A stretch of DNA of 64,000 nucleotides from Bdellovibrio sp. ZAP7 (lineage in GTDB: Bacteria; Bdellovibrionota; FAC87; UBA2466), in assembly GCA_945878405.1 (NCBI GenBank), contig CAMCTJ010000002.1, forward strand, positions 129,099-193,098, given 5' to 3'. Position numbers and translations under genes: made by a program. Under the pieces are notes generated by a model that worked only from the letters and a program-made list of their open reading frames with translations, was not told the origin of the DNA and did no database searches. Shown here one piece after another: positions 35,564 through 44,801 of the stretch (within the stretch, counting starts at the first letter, position 1; each line of letters begins with the position of its first letter).

Positions 35564-36817
35564 GATCTTAAGAAACGATCGTCCCCGAAATTCCTCGATG
35601 GTAAGACCTGTCTTCAAGGCCTCTTCTTCAGTAATGGCTCCGCAGCTCAAAGCTCTTAAGAAAAAGTTTAAAAGTCCTTGTCCAGTGGCTGCATCATCAA
35701 AGACATCTCCCAGAAGAGTGGCTTTCGCAGCCTTTTCCACAAAGCTTTTTAAGCGCTCGGAAGCGGAACTTAATGCCTCTAAAAAGAAAGCATAAGTAGC
35801 AGCATAGCGAACAGGTAGTTGCGCGGGATGGAGGTCCCAACCCTGATAAAATCCTGTCGCTAAAGAGTGCCGAATATTATCGTAACTTAATTTCCAAGCG
35901 CGGTGGACTGATTCGCGATTTCCCACCGGCATCACGGTTGTTGCACCATCTGAAAGCAGAACAGGTAGACCCGCAAGGGATACTTGCATGATGTGTTTAG
36001 CAAAATCGCAAACCGGACTTACCATTGTTTGGTAATGGGCAGCTATCCCGCAACCTGCTGTATAGTCGTAAGTGCCAAAATGAGCGCCGACGCACCGGCC
36101 GTTTCCCGATTCTACAAAAGCTCTCAAGGGGGTTCGGCCGTCCGGTCCTAAGATGGCTTGTGTGGTTTCCACCATGAATTCAAATTTTAAAGTGCCAGGA
36201 GCGAGTTTATTTTTCTTTTCGATCACTTCAAAGATTTCAACGAGTGCAGCACATTGTTCGGCGTGAGTTACTTTGGGAAGGGTGACCACAAAGTTAGAGG
36301 GAACTTTTCCCGAAGTGGCCTTTAACAGAGTTGAAAGAAAAATCTCAAGCGTTCGAATACTTCTTTTGTGGCATTCTTCAGAAAAAGGCTTAATACGAAG
36401 GCCGATAAAAGGGGGGAGGGAATTTTGCCGCAGTCCTTTCGCAACCTCTAGAGCTCCAGTTTCCGCATGTCCATCCTCCTCACCGTCAGGCCGTGTTCCA
36501 TAGCCATCTTCATAATCAATTCGAAAATCCTCAACGGCTTCGTTGGTGAGTTTCTGGATGATGCGGTTATAAATGAGATTCCAAAGATTCGGATCGGCTT
36601 TTTCTTCTCCTAAGGCCCTCATCAAAGAACTGGCGTCAGGGGCGTGCTCTTTTAAGTTTTTTAGAGCCACAGTGCTCATTTTCTGAGCGGTTTCAGCAGA
36701 AAAAATCTGAGCTCCGCCGTAAACAGTGTGTACGGGTTGCCGGTCGTGAGATCCCCCCGGATAAGATTTTAGAAACGTTTGGTTGGAGAGTGAGATTTTT
36801 CTGGTGATTTCGTTCAT
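35546..36817 (-). CDS. DUF6986-type aldolase-superfamily protein
   Basis: About 423 residues similar to proteins once annotated as phosphoenolpyruvate kinase and now as DUF6986, in the HpcH/HpaI aldolase/citrate-lyase-beta superfamily. Typical blocks: YPGGSHDRQPVHTVYGGA, EDFRIDYEDGYGTRPDGEED (acidic metal-binding region), VTLPKVTHAEQC, KFEFMVETTQAI, VGAHFGTYDYTAGCGIA and GWDLHPAQLPVRYAA. It probably cleaves or forms a C-C bond in a CoA ester or keto-acid; the substrate is unknown. The start is uncertain: ATGs at 36817, 36838 and 36886 are possible and none has a strong ribosome binding site. Divergent from the P5C dehydrogenase gene. Confidence 0.72.
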   Translation of the reverse strand: MNEITRKISLSNQTFLKSYPGGSHDRQPVHTVYGGAQIFSAETAQKMSTVALKNLKEHAPDASSLMRALGEEKADPNLWNLIYNRIIQKLTNEAVEDFRIDYEDGYGTRPDGEEDGHAETGALEVAKGLRQNSLPPFIGLRIKPFSEECHKRSIRTLEIFLSTLLKATSGKVPSNFVVTLPKVTHAEQCAALVEIFEVIEKKNKLAPGTLKFEFMVETTQAILGPDGRTPLRAFVESGNGRCVGAHFGTYDYTAGCGIAAHYQTMVSPVCDFAKHIMQVSLAGLPVLLSDGATTVMPVGNRESVHRAWKLSYDNIRHSLATGFYQGWDLHPAQLPVRYAATYAFFLEALSSASERLKSFVEKAAKATLLGDVFDDAATGQGLLNFFLRALSCGAITEEEALKTGLTIEEFRGRSFLKILERRR

Positions 36818-36930
36818 CTCGCGCAACGAGTCAATCATTGGGCAATCATAAGCGTAACTTCTTACAATTAAAAGGACCTTTCCCATCTGCTATCTCACAT
36901 GGTATTTCTTGGACTTTTTGGGAATTTTTT

Positions 36931-38568
36931 ATGAGCCTAACTAATTTGAATGCAGAAGTGCCAAAACCAGTAAACGAGTCCGTTCTTGCTTATAAGCCAG
37001 GCTCTAGTGAGACCTTAGCCCTAAAAAAAGAACTCGATCGCCAATTAGGTGAAAAAGTCGATATTCCCGCAATCATCAATGGCAAAGAGGTCCGCACAGG
37101 AAAAACCGATAAATGCGTTGTTCCCCATAATCACCGACACGTCTTGGGACAGTTTCATCAAGTAGGTCCTGAAGAAATCAGGGCGGCTATTGAGGGATCG
37201 CTTAAAGCTTGGCAAGAGTGGTCTCGAATGCCTGCTGAAAGCCGCCAGGCCATTTTTTTAAAAGCTGCCGAACTTCTCACCCACAAACATCGATTCATTT
37301 TAAATGCAGCAACTATGTTGGGACAGAGTAAGACCTGTTACCAAGCTGAAATCGATGCTGCTTGCGAATTCATCGATTTCTTAAGATTTAATACCCACTT
37401 CCAAGAACAAATTTATGGCATTCAGCCTCTTTCGAACTCTGCGGTGTGGAACAGAATGGAATATCGCCCACTCGAAGGCTTTGTTTTTTCCGTGACTCCA
37501 TTCAATTTTACTTCAATTGCCGGAAATCTTCCTACTTCTGCAGCGCTGATGGGCAATGTTTCTCTTTGGAAGCCTGCTTCAACGGCGGTTTACTCAGGTT
37601 ATTTCATTATGAAACTCCTCGAGGAAGCCGGCCTTCCTCCAGGAGTCATTCAGTTTATTCCCGGGAGTGGAGCTCTCGTAGGAGACATGGTTTTAAAAGA
37701 TAAACACTTGGGTGGAATTCACTTCACCGGAAGCACCGGTGTCTTCCAAAACATGTGGAAGAGGGTAGGTGAGAACATTCATCAGTATCGAAGTTATCCC
37801 CGCATTGTTGGCGAAACGGGTGGTAAAGATTTTGTCTTTGCTCACAGTTCTTGTGACCAAAAAGCATTGGTCACAGCTTTGGTAAGAGGTGCTTTTGAGT
37901 ATCAAGGGCAAAAGTGTTCTGCAGCTTCCCGGGCGTACATTCCTAAAAGTATCTGGCCCAAAGTGAAAGAAGCTCTTGTTGCAGAACTGAAAACCGTGAA
38001 AATGGGTGATGTCCTCGACTTTAGAAATTTCATGTCAGCTGTAATTGATAAAAAATCTTTCGACAACATCAGCCGCTATGTGGAAACCGCTAAAAATAGC
38101 CCCGATTGCCAAATTATTTCTGGAGGCAAAGGAAACTGTGAAGAAGGATATTTCTTCGAGCCAACTGTAATTGAAACAACCAATCCTAACTATCAAACTC
38201 TCTGTGAGGAAATTTTTGGACCCGTCCTGACTATCTATGCGTATGACGATTCAAAATTTGATGAAACCTTAAAGCTTTGCGATGAAACGTCCCCTTATGC
38301 TCTAACGGGAGCCCTGTTCTCACAAGACAGAAGTGTCATTGAACGTGCCACTCTTCAACTTACTCATAGTGCCGGAAATTATTACATCAATAATAAGCCT
38401 ACGGGAGCGGTCGTGGGACAGCAGCCCTTTGGTGGTGCAAGAGGATCCGGAACCAATGATAAAGCAGGTAGTATTTATAATCTTTTAAGATGGGTATCGG
38501 TGCGAACCATCTCCGAAACATTGAATCCGCCGACTCAGTATGGCTACCCTTTTATGGAAGGAAAATAA
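36931..38568 (+). CDS. 1-Pyrroline-5-carboxylate dehydrogenase (ALDH4-type)
   Basis: Oxidises glutamate-gamma-semialdehyde to glutamate with NAD in proline catabolism. The 545 residues and sequence resemble the stand-alone, eukaryote-like P5CDH rather than the PutA fusion. Visible are PFNFTSIAGNLPTSAALMGN, GETGGKDFVFAH with the catalytic Glu, the Cys nucleophile in YQGQKCSAASRAYIP, and the final QQPFGGARGSGTNDKAG. ATG 36931 is chosen, with GGGAA upstream; the longer frame from 36838 runs into the promoter region of the divergent gene. No proline dehydrogenase gene is present in the window. Confidence 0.88.
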   Translation: MSLTNLNAEVPKPVNESVLAYKPGSSETLALKKELDRQLGEKVDIPAIINGKEVRTGKTDKCVVPHNHRHVLGQFHQVGPEEIRAAIEGSLKAWQEWSRMPAESRQAIFLKAAELLTHKHRFILNAATMLGQSKTCYQAEIDAACEFIDFLRFNTHFQEQIYGIQPLSNSAVWNRMEYRPLEGFVFSVTPFNFTSIAGNLPTSAALMGNVSLWKPASTAVYSGYFIMKLLEEAGLPPGVIQFIPGSGALVGDMVLKDKHLGGIHFTGSTGVFQNMWKRVGENIHQYRSYPRIVGETGGKDFVFAHSSCDQKALVTALVRGAFEYQGQKCSAASRAYIPKSIWPKVKEALVAELKTVKMGDVLDFRNFMSAVIDKKSFDNISRYVETAKNSPDCQIISGGKGNCEEGYFFEPTVIETTNPNYQTLCEEIFGPVLTIYAYDDSKFDETLKLCDETSPYALTGALFSQDRSVIERATLQLTHSAGNYYINNKPTGAVVGQQPFGGARGSGTNDKAGSIYNLLRWVSVRTISETLNPPTQYGYPFMEGK

Positions 38569-38569
38569 A

Positions 38570-40327
38570 ATGAAGAAAACTCTATTCCTCTCTTTGATTG
38601 TTCTGACTGGGTGTGCCTCAAAAAATATTCGTAGTTTAGATGCAGCCTCTCAAGAGAAAGACCTTTCTCCAGGGTGCCTGGCGATAAAGAAGTTATTCAG
38701 CGAGGACTTGTCTTCATTTCAAGACCGGATGGATCAAGCCTCCGCCGATTATCAAATTGAACAATGGAAAGTAGAGGCCAACGAGCCTGGAGCTTCGCCT
38801 GAGAAGATGGGAAGCCTCTTTGAAACCTACCAAAAAGTAGCGTACGACAAAGAGATTCTCAAAAAGACCGTAGCATTAGCAAAAAGCTCCACCGGTGTTG
38901 AAGCTCAGTGTATTTGGAAAAGACGGTTAGAGCGTGCAAAACAACTGTTAGAAACCAGTATTCTCACTCAAGAAGCAGTCATTAAAAAAGAGAAAGAAAA
39001 TCAAGATCAACAAGATGCTCTTTCAAATAAGAGCAATGCGTTTCGAATTGAAGTACCAGGAGAGCCTGAGCCGATTTCAAGAGCTCTGCTTTCAAAGCGC
39101 ATTGGCAGCACAGAAGATCGCGCCCAGAGAGAGTCTCTCTTTAAAAAATATAATGCTTCTCGCGCCGAAGCTTGGTTGAAGTGGGGATTTCGTGATTTGA
39201 TCAAATCTCGTAACGCCGAGGCACGACAGGCTGGATTTAAAAACTATTACGACTATCGATTTTTTCGAAATCAGTTAAATCTCAAAAACTATCTTGCAAA
39301 TGTGAAGGAAGTTCGGACCAAGCTTGCTCCTCAAATTAGAAAAATACTCAAGGCCATGGGAAAGCGTTATGGCATAAATAAAGTTGAGGCGTGGGACATC
39401 CGGTACTTGAGGGAAAAATCGGCTTCTGGAGAAGTGAATGCACTCTTCAAGGATTTTCCAGAAACTGAAGTAATGAAAGTCGCTAGTGATTTCTATTCTA
39501 GCTTAGGAATCGATGTGGCTTCTTATGATTTCAAGATGGATCTCTATCCACGCCCGGGAAAAAACACCCATGCTTTTGCTATGGGGGTTGTAGCTCCTCA
39601 TGTGAATGAGCAGGGAGAAGTTCTTACAAGCCCTAAACCGGATATTCGATTTTTGGCAAACCTCAAAAAGCCAGTACAGTGGGATGATATCAGCACCATC
39701 ATTCACGAGCTCGGACATGCAATTCATTTTGGGGAGATCCGGCAACCCGTTGCTGCTTTTCGAGGTTTTGGTTCAGTAGAAACCGAAGCCATCGCGATGA
39801 CTTTGGAGCGAATGGCGGATTCATCTGAATGTTTAGAGGATACCTTGCCTAAATATACGGCGGTCAGTTCGGATGCGCTGAAACCCATCTTGAGCAATCA
39901 AGAGCGATCGACTCGAATCGAACAAGCTTTCGTTTTGTTACGGCAAGTTCTATTTAGCGAGTTCGAACGAGCACTTTATCTTAACCCCGATCAGGACTAT
40001 GGAAAGCTATGGTCGACTATTTTTCAGGACTATTGGGGAGTAAGTTTAAAGCCAGAGTATGCCGATTGGGATGTGGATCATTTTGTGATGGCACCCGTTT
40101 ATGTGCAGAATTATGCCATTGGCATTTTGATGGTGCAGCAGTTCTACGAATCTATCGTGAAAGAGTTTGGAACGGCTTACCGATCGAAAGCCATCGGTGA
40201 CAAACTCAAGGCCAAGTACTTTGGACCTGGACTGGAGTTTGATTATCTGACCCTAACGAAGGATTTTACCGGAAGCCCACTAACTGCCAAAGCGGCTCTT
40301 AAGCTTCTTGAGGGAATCACCGAATGA
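38570..40327 (+). CDS. M2/M3-type zinc peptidase lipoprotein
   Basis: A 585-residue gluzincin-like peptidase. The N-terminus MKKTLFLSLIVLTGC is a lipoprotein signal with the modified Cys15. The zinc motif HELGH lies at about 379-383 (IIHELGHAIHFGEI), with the third ligand Glu in VETEAIAMTLE downstream. The helical N-terminal half and the DHFVMAPVYVQNYAIG block resemble peptidyl-dipeptidase/oligopeptidase families M2 and M3. It is probably anchored at the periplasmic face of a membrane, degrading peptides. GGAAGG lies upstream of the ATG, one base after the P5CDH stop. The stop overlaps gmhA by four bases. Confidence 0.82.
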   Translation: MKKTLFLSLIVLTGCASKNIRSLDAASQEKDLSPGCLAIKKLFSEDLSSFQDRMDQASADYQIEQWKVEANEPGASPEKMGSLFETYQKVAYDKEILKKTVALAKSSTGVEAQCIWKRRLERAKQLLETSILTQEAVIKKEKENQDQQDALSNKSNAFRIEVPGEPEPISRALLSKRIGSTEDRAQRESLFKKYNASRAEAWLKWGFRDLIKSRNAEARQAGFKNYYDYRFFRNQLNLKNYLANVKEVRTKLAPQIRKILKAMGKRYGINKVEAWDIRYLREKSASGEVNALFKDFPETEVMKVASDFYSSLGIDVASYDFKMDLYPRPGKNTHAFAMGVVAPHVNEQGEVLTSPKPDIRFLANLKKPVQWDDISTIIHELGHAIHFGEIRQPVAAFRGFGSVETEAIAMTLERMADSSECLEDTLPKYTAVSSDALKPILSNQERSTRIEQAFVLLRQVLFSEFERALYLNPDQDYGKLWSTIFQDYWGVSLKPEYADWDVDHFVMAPVYVQNYAIGILMVQQFYESIVKEFGTAYRSKAIGDKLKAKYFGPGLEFDYLTLTKDFTGSPLTAKAALKLLEGITE

Positions 40328-40902
40328 GTTTTTTTTCTGCTTCTTTAAAAGAGGCTCACGATGTACTGGGGTCGTTTTTGGGGGATCCCAAGCAAATTGA
40401 TCTTTGCGATAACTTTGTAAAAGAAGTCGTTGAGCTTTATCGCAGAGGCGGAAACCTCTTTATTTGCGGAAACGGTGGGTCACACTGTGATGCCATGCAC
40501 TTTGCTGAAGAATTCACAGGGCGTTTCAGAAAAGATCGGAAGCCTCTAGGGGCGTTGGCTCTGGGGGATCCTTCTCACGTGACCTGTGTATCCAATGACA
40601 TGGGCTTTGAGCATGTATTTTCTAGGCAACTTGAGGGGCTAGGGCGCAAAGGCGATCTCTTAGTTCTTCTTACCACGAGTGGAAATTCGCAGAATCTTCT
40701 TCAGGTTATGGACGTTGCTCAAAAAAGGGGAATTCGAACGGTGGTTCTTTCCGGTAAAGACGGGGGCAAGCTGAAAGGCAAAGCAAACGTAGAAATTATT
40801 ATTCCTGGGAAGTCTTCTGATCGGATTCAAGAAATGCACATGAAGATCATTCACACTGTCATTGAATGTGTGGAAAGACAGCTTTTTCCTGAAAATTACT
40901 GA
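40324..40902 (+). CDS. gmhA: Sedoheptulose-7-phosphate isomerase
   Basis: A 192-residue SIS-domain enzyme that converts sedoheptulose-7-phosphate to glycero-manno-heptose-7-phosphate, the first step of LPS inner-core heptose synthesis. GNGGSHCDAMHFAEEFTGRF and LTTSGNSQNLLQVMDVA are diagnostic, with RKPLGALAL and ASxD-like VSNDMGFEHVF between them. It has an ATGA overlap with the peptidase gene and converges with rpoH (overlap seven bases). It implies that the organism makes heptose-containing LPS; no other LPS genes are here. Confidence 0.9.
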   Translation: MSFFSASLKEAHDVLGSFLGDPKQIDLCDNFVKEVVELYRRGGNLFICGNGGSHCDAMHFAEEFTGRFRKDRKPLGALALGDPSHVTCVSNDMGFEHVFSRQLEGLGRKGDLLVLLTTSGNSQNLLQVMDVAQKRGIRTVVLSGKDGGKLKGKANVEIIIPGKSSDRIQEMHMKIIHTVIECVERQLFPENY

Positions 40903-41903
40903 TCCTGAGTAAGAATATTAAAATCCGGATAGTGCTGGGCTACGTATTTCTTTAATTTGTCTTTAACCTGTTCTTCTAATTGTCTCGCTCGTTCTTTAGA
41001 GACTTTATATTTGGCGCCAATTTCCTGTAAAGTCAGAGGATTCTCTGAAATTAAGCGGTTTTGGAAAATGATTTTTTCTCTACCTTCTAGCGTTTGACCA
41101 AACTTTTTCAAAACCTCTTTGAAAAGTTGTGCTTGCTCTTCATCTCCGAGTCGTTGATCTACTGGGGCTTCTGGATCAGCTAGATTTTGGATGTGTTCTT
41201 GTTTCTCATTGTCCCCGATAGGGGCATTGAGAGAAACGTCGGGACCAGAGAGACGTTGGCTCATTTCTTCTACTTCCTTCTCTTTGACATCCAGTTTACT
41301 TGCTAAAAGCTTAACGTTTTGACCAGGAGAAAGACCCATCTCCTCGAGTTTTTGTTGCTCTTTTTTTAGTCGGTAAAAAAGCTTTTTCTGGGCCTGCGTG
41401 GTTCCCATTTTGACCAGTGAAAAATTTTTTAAAATAGCTTCTTGGATGTAACTGCGAATCCACCAAACAGCATAAGTGGTAAGTCTCACTTCTTTATACG
41501 GATTAAAATCCTGAACCGCTTTCAGTAGTCCCGTATTTCCCTCTTGAATTAAATCCATCAATCGAATTCGGTAGTGAAGATATTCATAGGCAATTTTGAC
41601 CACAAACCGTAAGTTCGCTGTCACGAGCTTTTGTAGCGCTTCTCGATCTTTAGTTTCGTAATACTTAACTGCTAGTTCATGTTCTTCTTCTTTGGTGAGA
41701 AGTGGGTATTTAGATATTTCTCTGAAATAAGTGGCCAGTAAGGGATCAGTAGGCGCAATGCTGGTCGAAGCTTTGCGTTTTTTGGCTGGCAAGACTTCTG
41801 GAGCCACCGGAGCAGAGGGCGTCCCCCCATCGCTTTTGGCCTTCTTTTTTGAGTCTGATTTATCCACACCCTTAGAAATACCAAAGCCGCCACAGAGTGG
41901 CAA
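40896..41903 (-). CDS. rpoH: Heat-shock sigma factor RpoH (sigma-32 type)
   Basis: Sigma-70 family factor that redirects RNA polymerase to heat-shock promoters. Region 1.2/2 is seen in DPLLATYFREISKYPLLTKEEE, then LVTANLRFVVKIAYEY, DLIQEGNTGLLKAVQDF and RLTTYAVWWIRSYIQEAIL. AQKKLFYRLKKEQQKL corresponds to the RpoH box that separates this group from RpoD. Region 4 ends in TLQEIGAKYKVSKERARQLEEQ. An extra basic, low-complexity N-terminus of about 50 residues precedes region 1.2. The start is odd: the only full-length option is TTG at 41903 without a ribosome binding site; GTG 41867 is an alternative. Confidence 0.85.
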   Translation of the reverse strand: MPLCGGFGISKGVDKSDSKKKAKSDGGTPSAPVAPEVLPAKKRKASTSIAPTDPLLATYFREISKYPLLTKEEEHELAVKYYETKDREALQKLVTANLRFVVKIAYEYLHYRIRLMDLIQEGNTGLLKAVQDFNPYKEVRLTTYAVWWIRSYIQEAILKNFSLVKMGTTQAQKKLFYRLKKEQQKLEEMGLSPGQNVKLLASKLDVKEKEVEEMSQRLSGPDVSLNAPIGDNEKQEHIQNLADPEAPVDQRLGDEEQAQLFKEVLKKFGQTLEGREKIIFQNRLISENPLTLQEIGAKYKVSKERARQLEEQVKDKLKKYVAQHYPDFNILTQDQ

Positions 41904-41959
41904 AATATTAACCGAATTTTAATGTCTAACAGCGTTGGCTCGTTTAAGATGGTTGGTCC

Positions 41960-42595
41960 ATGGAACGGTTGTTCGAGTTTTTAACTGATTTATCTGGTGG
42001 CGTTGCCTACCTCCTGATTTTTGGAATTCTAGTTGCCTGTGGTTTGGGATTTCCTCTTCCTGAGGATATTCCTCTGATTGCAACTGGGTACCTCATTTGG
42101 GACCGAACCATGACCTGGTTCGGGGGAATCACGGTCACGATTTTAGGAGTTCTCATTGGGGATTCTATTCTCTTTTTTATTGGGCATCGGCTCGGCGGTA
42201 GTATTCTCAATCGAAAAAAGAAGCCCCTGTTTTCTCCAAAAAGAGTTCGTAGAGCGCGAGCCTATTTTCGAAAGTATGGACCCAAAGTCGTTTTTTTTGC
42301 GCGATTCGTTGCGGGATTAAGAGCCGTTGTTTTTTTCATGGCAGGTTCCATGCACATGAAATTTCGGACTTTTATTCTGTTAGATTTTCTAGCGGCTTTG
42401 ATCAGCGTTCCTTTGTGGATTGGGGGCGGGTACTATTTGGGGCACTACTTTGGAAGTGAGATTTCCGATCTTCTTTTAAAGCTCAAAGAAATTAAAATGG
42501 TCATTACGATTGTGGTTTCTCTCCTGATCGTAGCCGTGATTATTCGAAGTTTACTTCAATACCGAAACACGAAAAGAAAAGCCAAGAAGGCCTAG
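41960..42595 (+). CDS. DedA-family membrane protein
   Basis: A 211-residue integral membrane protein of the DedA/SNARE-associated family. Motifs: the re-entrant GLGFPLPEDIPLIATG near the N-terminus, GDSILFFIGHRLGG, and the FARFVAGLRAVVFFMAGSMHMKFRTF block containing the conserved F-x-R-x-x-x-G-x-R motif. Members take part in membrane homeostasis and lipid-carrier (undecaprenyl phosphate) flipping. The C-terminus is basic (NTKRKAKKA). It is divergent from rpoH and converges with the rhomboid-like gene with a four-base overlap. Confidence 0.88.
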   Translation: MERLFEFLTDLSGGVAYLLIFGILVACGLGFPLPEDIPLIATGYLIWDRTMTWFGGITVTILGVLIGDSILFFIGHRLGGSILNRKKKPLFSPKRVRRARAYFRKYGPKVVFFARFVAGLRAVVFFMAGSMHMKFRTFILLDFLAALISVPLWIGGGYYLGHYFGSEISDLLLKLKEIKMVITIVVSLLIVAVIIRSLLQYRNTKRKAKKA

Positions 42596-43269
42596 CGCCA
42601 TATATCCTTATCAAATTTTTTTCTATTTGCCGCGACCCTAGCTTTACTCCGCAGTTCTTTATAAAAATAAGGACCAAAAAAGAGAAAATAGGGAAACAGA
42701 GCAAACAAAAGGAAAAGTTTGTAATCTCGTTGTCCAAATACGAATTGAACCAGCAGAGGAACACCAGAGAATAGGGTCAACCACTTTGCTTTTACGGGGA
42801 GAATAAAAAACAAAAGAATTTCAAAGTTGGGAAAAAGAGTGCCAAAGACCAAGCTCACGTTCAGAAGAACATAGTGCCAGACATTTGTGCGAAACCCTAA
42901 AACTAGGGCTCCCGCAACAATGCTAAGGTAGCTTAATAAAACAAAAACAGTGAGAGGACCCGCGCCCCACTGAGATTCGATGGATTGAAAAACAAAGTAG
43001 GTAAAAAGAATAAAAAATAAAAAGAAAATAGGATTTGAGGGAGTGGAAGCCGGATCCGACATGGGAAAAGCAAACAACCTCCACCATTCGCCTCCTTCGC
43101 GAATCGCGATAGGATCAAAGAGAAACTTATCAACAGCACTAAATCCCGTTACCTGGGAAAAATAAGCCATGGCTCCTAAGCCACACACCAGCATTCCCAA
43201 ATTAGGGAGGCCCAAAAAATCAAGTTTGCGAACAAAAGTCCTTAGCCATTGGGGAAAACGATGATCCAT
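42592..43269 (-). CDS. Rhomboid-like membrane protein without catalytic Ser/His
   Basis: About 225 residues with six or so transmembrane segments. EGGEWWRLFAFPMSD corresponds to the rhomboid opening (G-x-x-WR-x-x-T). FVFQSIESQWGAGPLTVFVL corresponds to the segment that in rhomboids carries the E-x-x-x-G-x-x-x-F pattern. There is no GxSG catalytic serine, and no His is visible in the last helix: NVSLVFGTLFPNFEILLFFILPVKAKW occupies the region. It is therefore probably a rhomboid-like, non-proteolytic protein. The start is ATG 43269, or possibly TTG 43278, which has AAGG nearby. It follows pdxT by 10-20 bases and may be co-transcribed. Confidence 0.6.
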   Translation of the reverse strand: MDHRFPQWLRTFVRKLDFLGLPNLGMLVCGLGAMAYFSQVTGFSAVDKFLFDPIAIREGGEWWRLFAFPMSDPASTPSNPIFFLFFILFTYFVFQSIESQWGAGPLTVFVLLSYLSIVAGALVLGFRTNVWHYVLLNVSLVFGTLFPNFEILLFFILPVKAKWLTLFSGVPLLVQFVFGQRDYKLFLLFALFPYFLFFGPYFYKELRSKARVAANRKKFDKDIWR

Positions 43270-43288
43270 GAATATCAATATACCTTAC

Positions 43289-43867
43289 TTAGAGGCTTTC
43301 TTGACAGAGTTTCACAAAGTACTGATGTAGTTTATTGCTTTCGGAGAGTTCTGGATGGAAAGTCGATGCCAGTTTGTTCCCTTCTTGAACCATCACTGGT
43401 TCCCCTTCAAAAGTAAAAAGAGTTTTCACCTGGGAGCCAGTCCGCTTGATTTTGGGAGCACGGATAAATACTCCTTCGATCGATTCCAGATCCATCCAAT
43501 CTGAGCTCGGCTTCAGAGGCGAAACAAAACTTTCATTTTGGCGACCATACGCGTTTCTAACAATACCGATATCCATGGCTTTCAGAGAATCCTGATTGGG
43601 TGAAGTAACTTCATTCGCAAGTAGGATGGCCCCAGCGCAGAGTCCCCAGCAAGGTTTTTCAGAAACAAAGAGTTTTAAATCGTCCCAAAGGCCCCGCAGC
43701 TTCAGTAGGTGAAGCATTGTCGAGCTTTCGCCTCCGGGCAGAATCATTCCCGCCAGACCAGTCAAATCCTTGGGGTGTTTCACCAGACGAGATTCTATTC
43801 CCAGATTCTTAAGCTTTTCTCCGTGCGGATCGACTGCCCCTTGAAGCGCTAAAATCCCGATCAGCAT
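43289..43867 (-). CDS. pdxT: PLP synthase glutaminase subunit
   Basis: Class I glutaminase that delivers ammonia to PdxS for pyridoxal 5'-phosphate synthesis. The 192 residues show ILALQGAVDPHGEKL, LPGGESSTMLHLL, nucleophile Cys77 in CWGLCAGAILLA, and His171/Glu173 in TFHPELSE. It lies seven bases downstream of pdxS on the same strand, the usual order for the deoxyxylulose-independent pathway. GxGxR-type residues for PdxS contact are not resolved here. Confidence 0.93.
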   Translation of the reverse strand: MLIGILALQGAVDPHGEKLKNLGIESRLVKHPKDLTGLAGMILPGGESSTMLHLLKLRGLWDDLKLFVSEKPCWGLCAGAILLANEVTSPNQDSLKAMDIGIVRNAYGRQNESFVSPLKPSSDWMDLESIEGVFIRAPKIKRTGSQVKTLFTFEGEPVMVQEGNKLASTFHPELSESNKLHQYFVKLCQESL

Positions 43868-43874
43868 TGAAATC

Positions 43875-44753
43875 TTACCAGCCTCGTTCTGAAAGACGCT
43901 CTTCCGCTTTTAAGAGATGAACATCCAGGCCCTTCATAGCGGTTCCCAGTCCTTTTGAGCATTCAGAAACAACTTTTATATCTTGATAATGGGTGGTCGC
44001 TTCAACAACCGCGTGAGCTAGTTTTTCCGGATCTTGAGATTTAAAAATTCCCGAGCCTACGAAAACTGATTCAGCGCCCAGCCAACGACAAAGAGCTGCA
44101 TCAGCCGGTGTAGCCACTCCACCCGCTGCGAAATTGGGCACAGGAAGCTTACCGTTGGCAGCTACCCATTCAACAAGAGCGAGGGGAGCTCCGAGCTCTT
44201 TTGATTCATTGACGAGTTCTTCTCGTCCAAGAGTGGTTAGTCTTCGAATTTGCGTTCTCAAAGCACGGAGATGTCTCACTGCTTCTACAATGTTTCCGGA
44301 ACCGGCTTCTCCTTTGGTTCGAATCATTGCAGCCCCTTCTCCTATTCGTCGAAGGGCTTCTCCTAAATTCCTAGCCCCACAAACGAAGGGAACTTTGAAT
44401 TGAAATTTATCAATGTGGTATTGCTCATCAGCTGGAGTGAGAACTTCACTTTCATCCACAAAATCCACTCCCAGAGATTCTAGAATCATCGCTTCTACAA
44501 AATGACCAATTCTTGCTTTGGCCATAACGGGAATGGAGACCACTTCCATGATTTCCAAAACTTTATCGGTAGGGGACATACGAGCGACCCCACCTTCTTT
44601 TCGAATGTCTGCAGGAATCCGCTCTAAAGCCATGACGGCGACGGCCCCAGCTTTTTCTGCGATTTTTGCTTGTTCGGCGTTGACCACATCCATGATCACT
44701 CCGCCCTTAAGCATTTCAGCAAGTCCGGTTTTTAATTTCATTTCAAAAGCCAT
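43875..44753 (-). CDS. pdxS: PLP synthase subunit PdxS (Pdx1)
   Basis: Builds PLP from ribose-5-phosphate, glyceraldehyde-3-phosphate and ammonia in a dodecameric TIM-barrel complex with PdxT. The 292 residues include [30 protein letters not shown] and [14 protein letters not shown] with catalytic Lys79, followed by [15 protein letters not shown] and [15 protein letters not shown]. It is the first gene of the minus-strand pdxS-pdxT-rhomboid-like unit and is divergent from pyrB. PLP made here is the cofactor of HemL in the same window. Confidence 0.95.
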   Translation of the reverse strand: MAFEMKLKTGLAEMLKGGVIMDVVNAEQAKIAEKAGAVAVMALERIPADIRKEGGVARMSPTDKVLEIMEVVSIPVMAKARIGHFVEAMILESLGVDFVDESEVLTPADEQYHIDKFQFKVPFVCGARNLGEALRRIGEGAAMIRTKGEAGSGNIVEAVRHLRALRTQIRRLTTLGREELVNESKELGAPLALVEWVAANGKLPVPNFAAGGVATPADAALCRWLGAESVFVGSGIFKSQDPEKLAHAVVEATTHYQDIKVVSECSKGLGTAMKGLDVHLLKAEERLSERGW

Positions 44754-44801
44754 GGTAACACCTCTTTTTAAGATGTCTCTTCAATAACGCAGATAGCCTT
44801 T

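Noticed and set aside
36838-36930. N-terminal extension of the P5C dehydrogenase
   Set aside because: The extra 31 residues have no family similarity and cover the divergent promoter region; ATG 36931 fits the family length.
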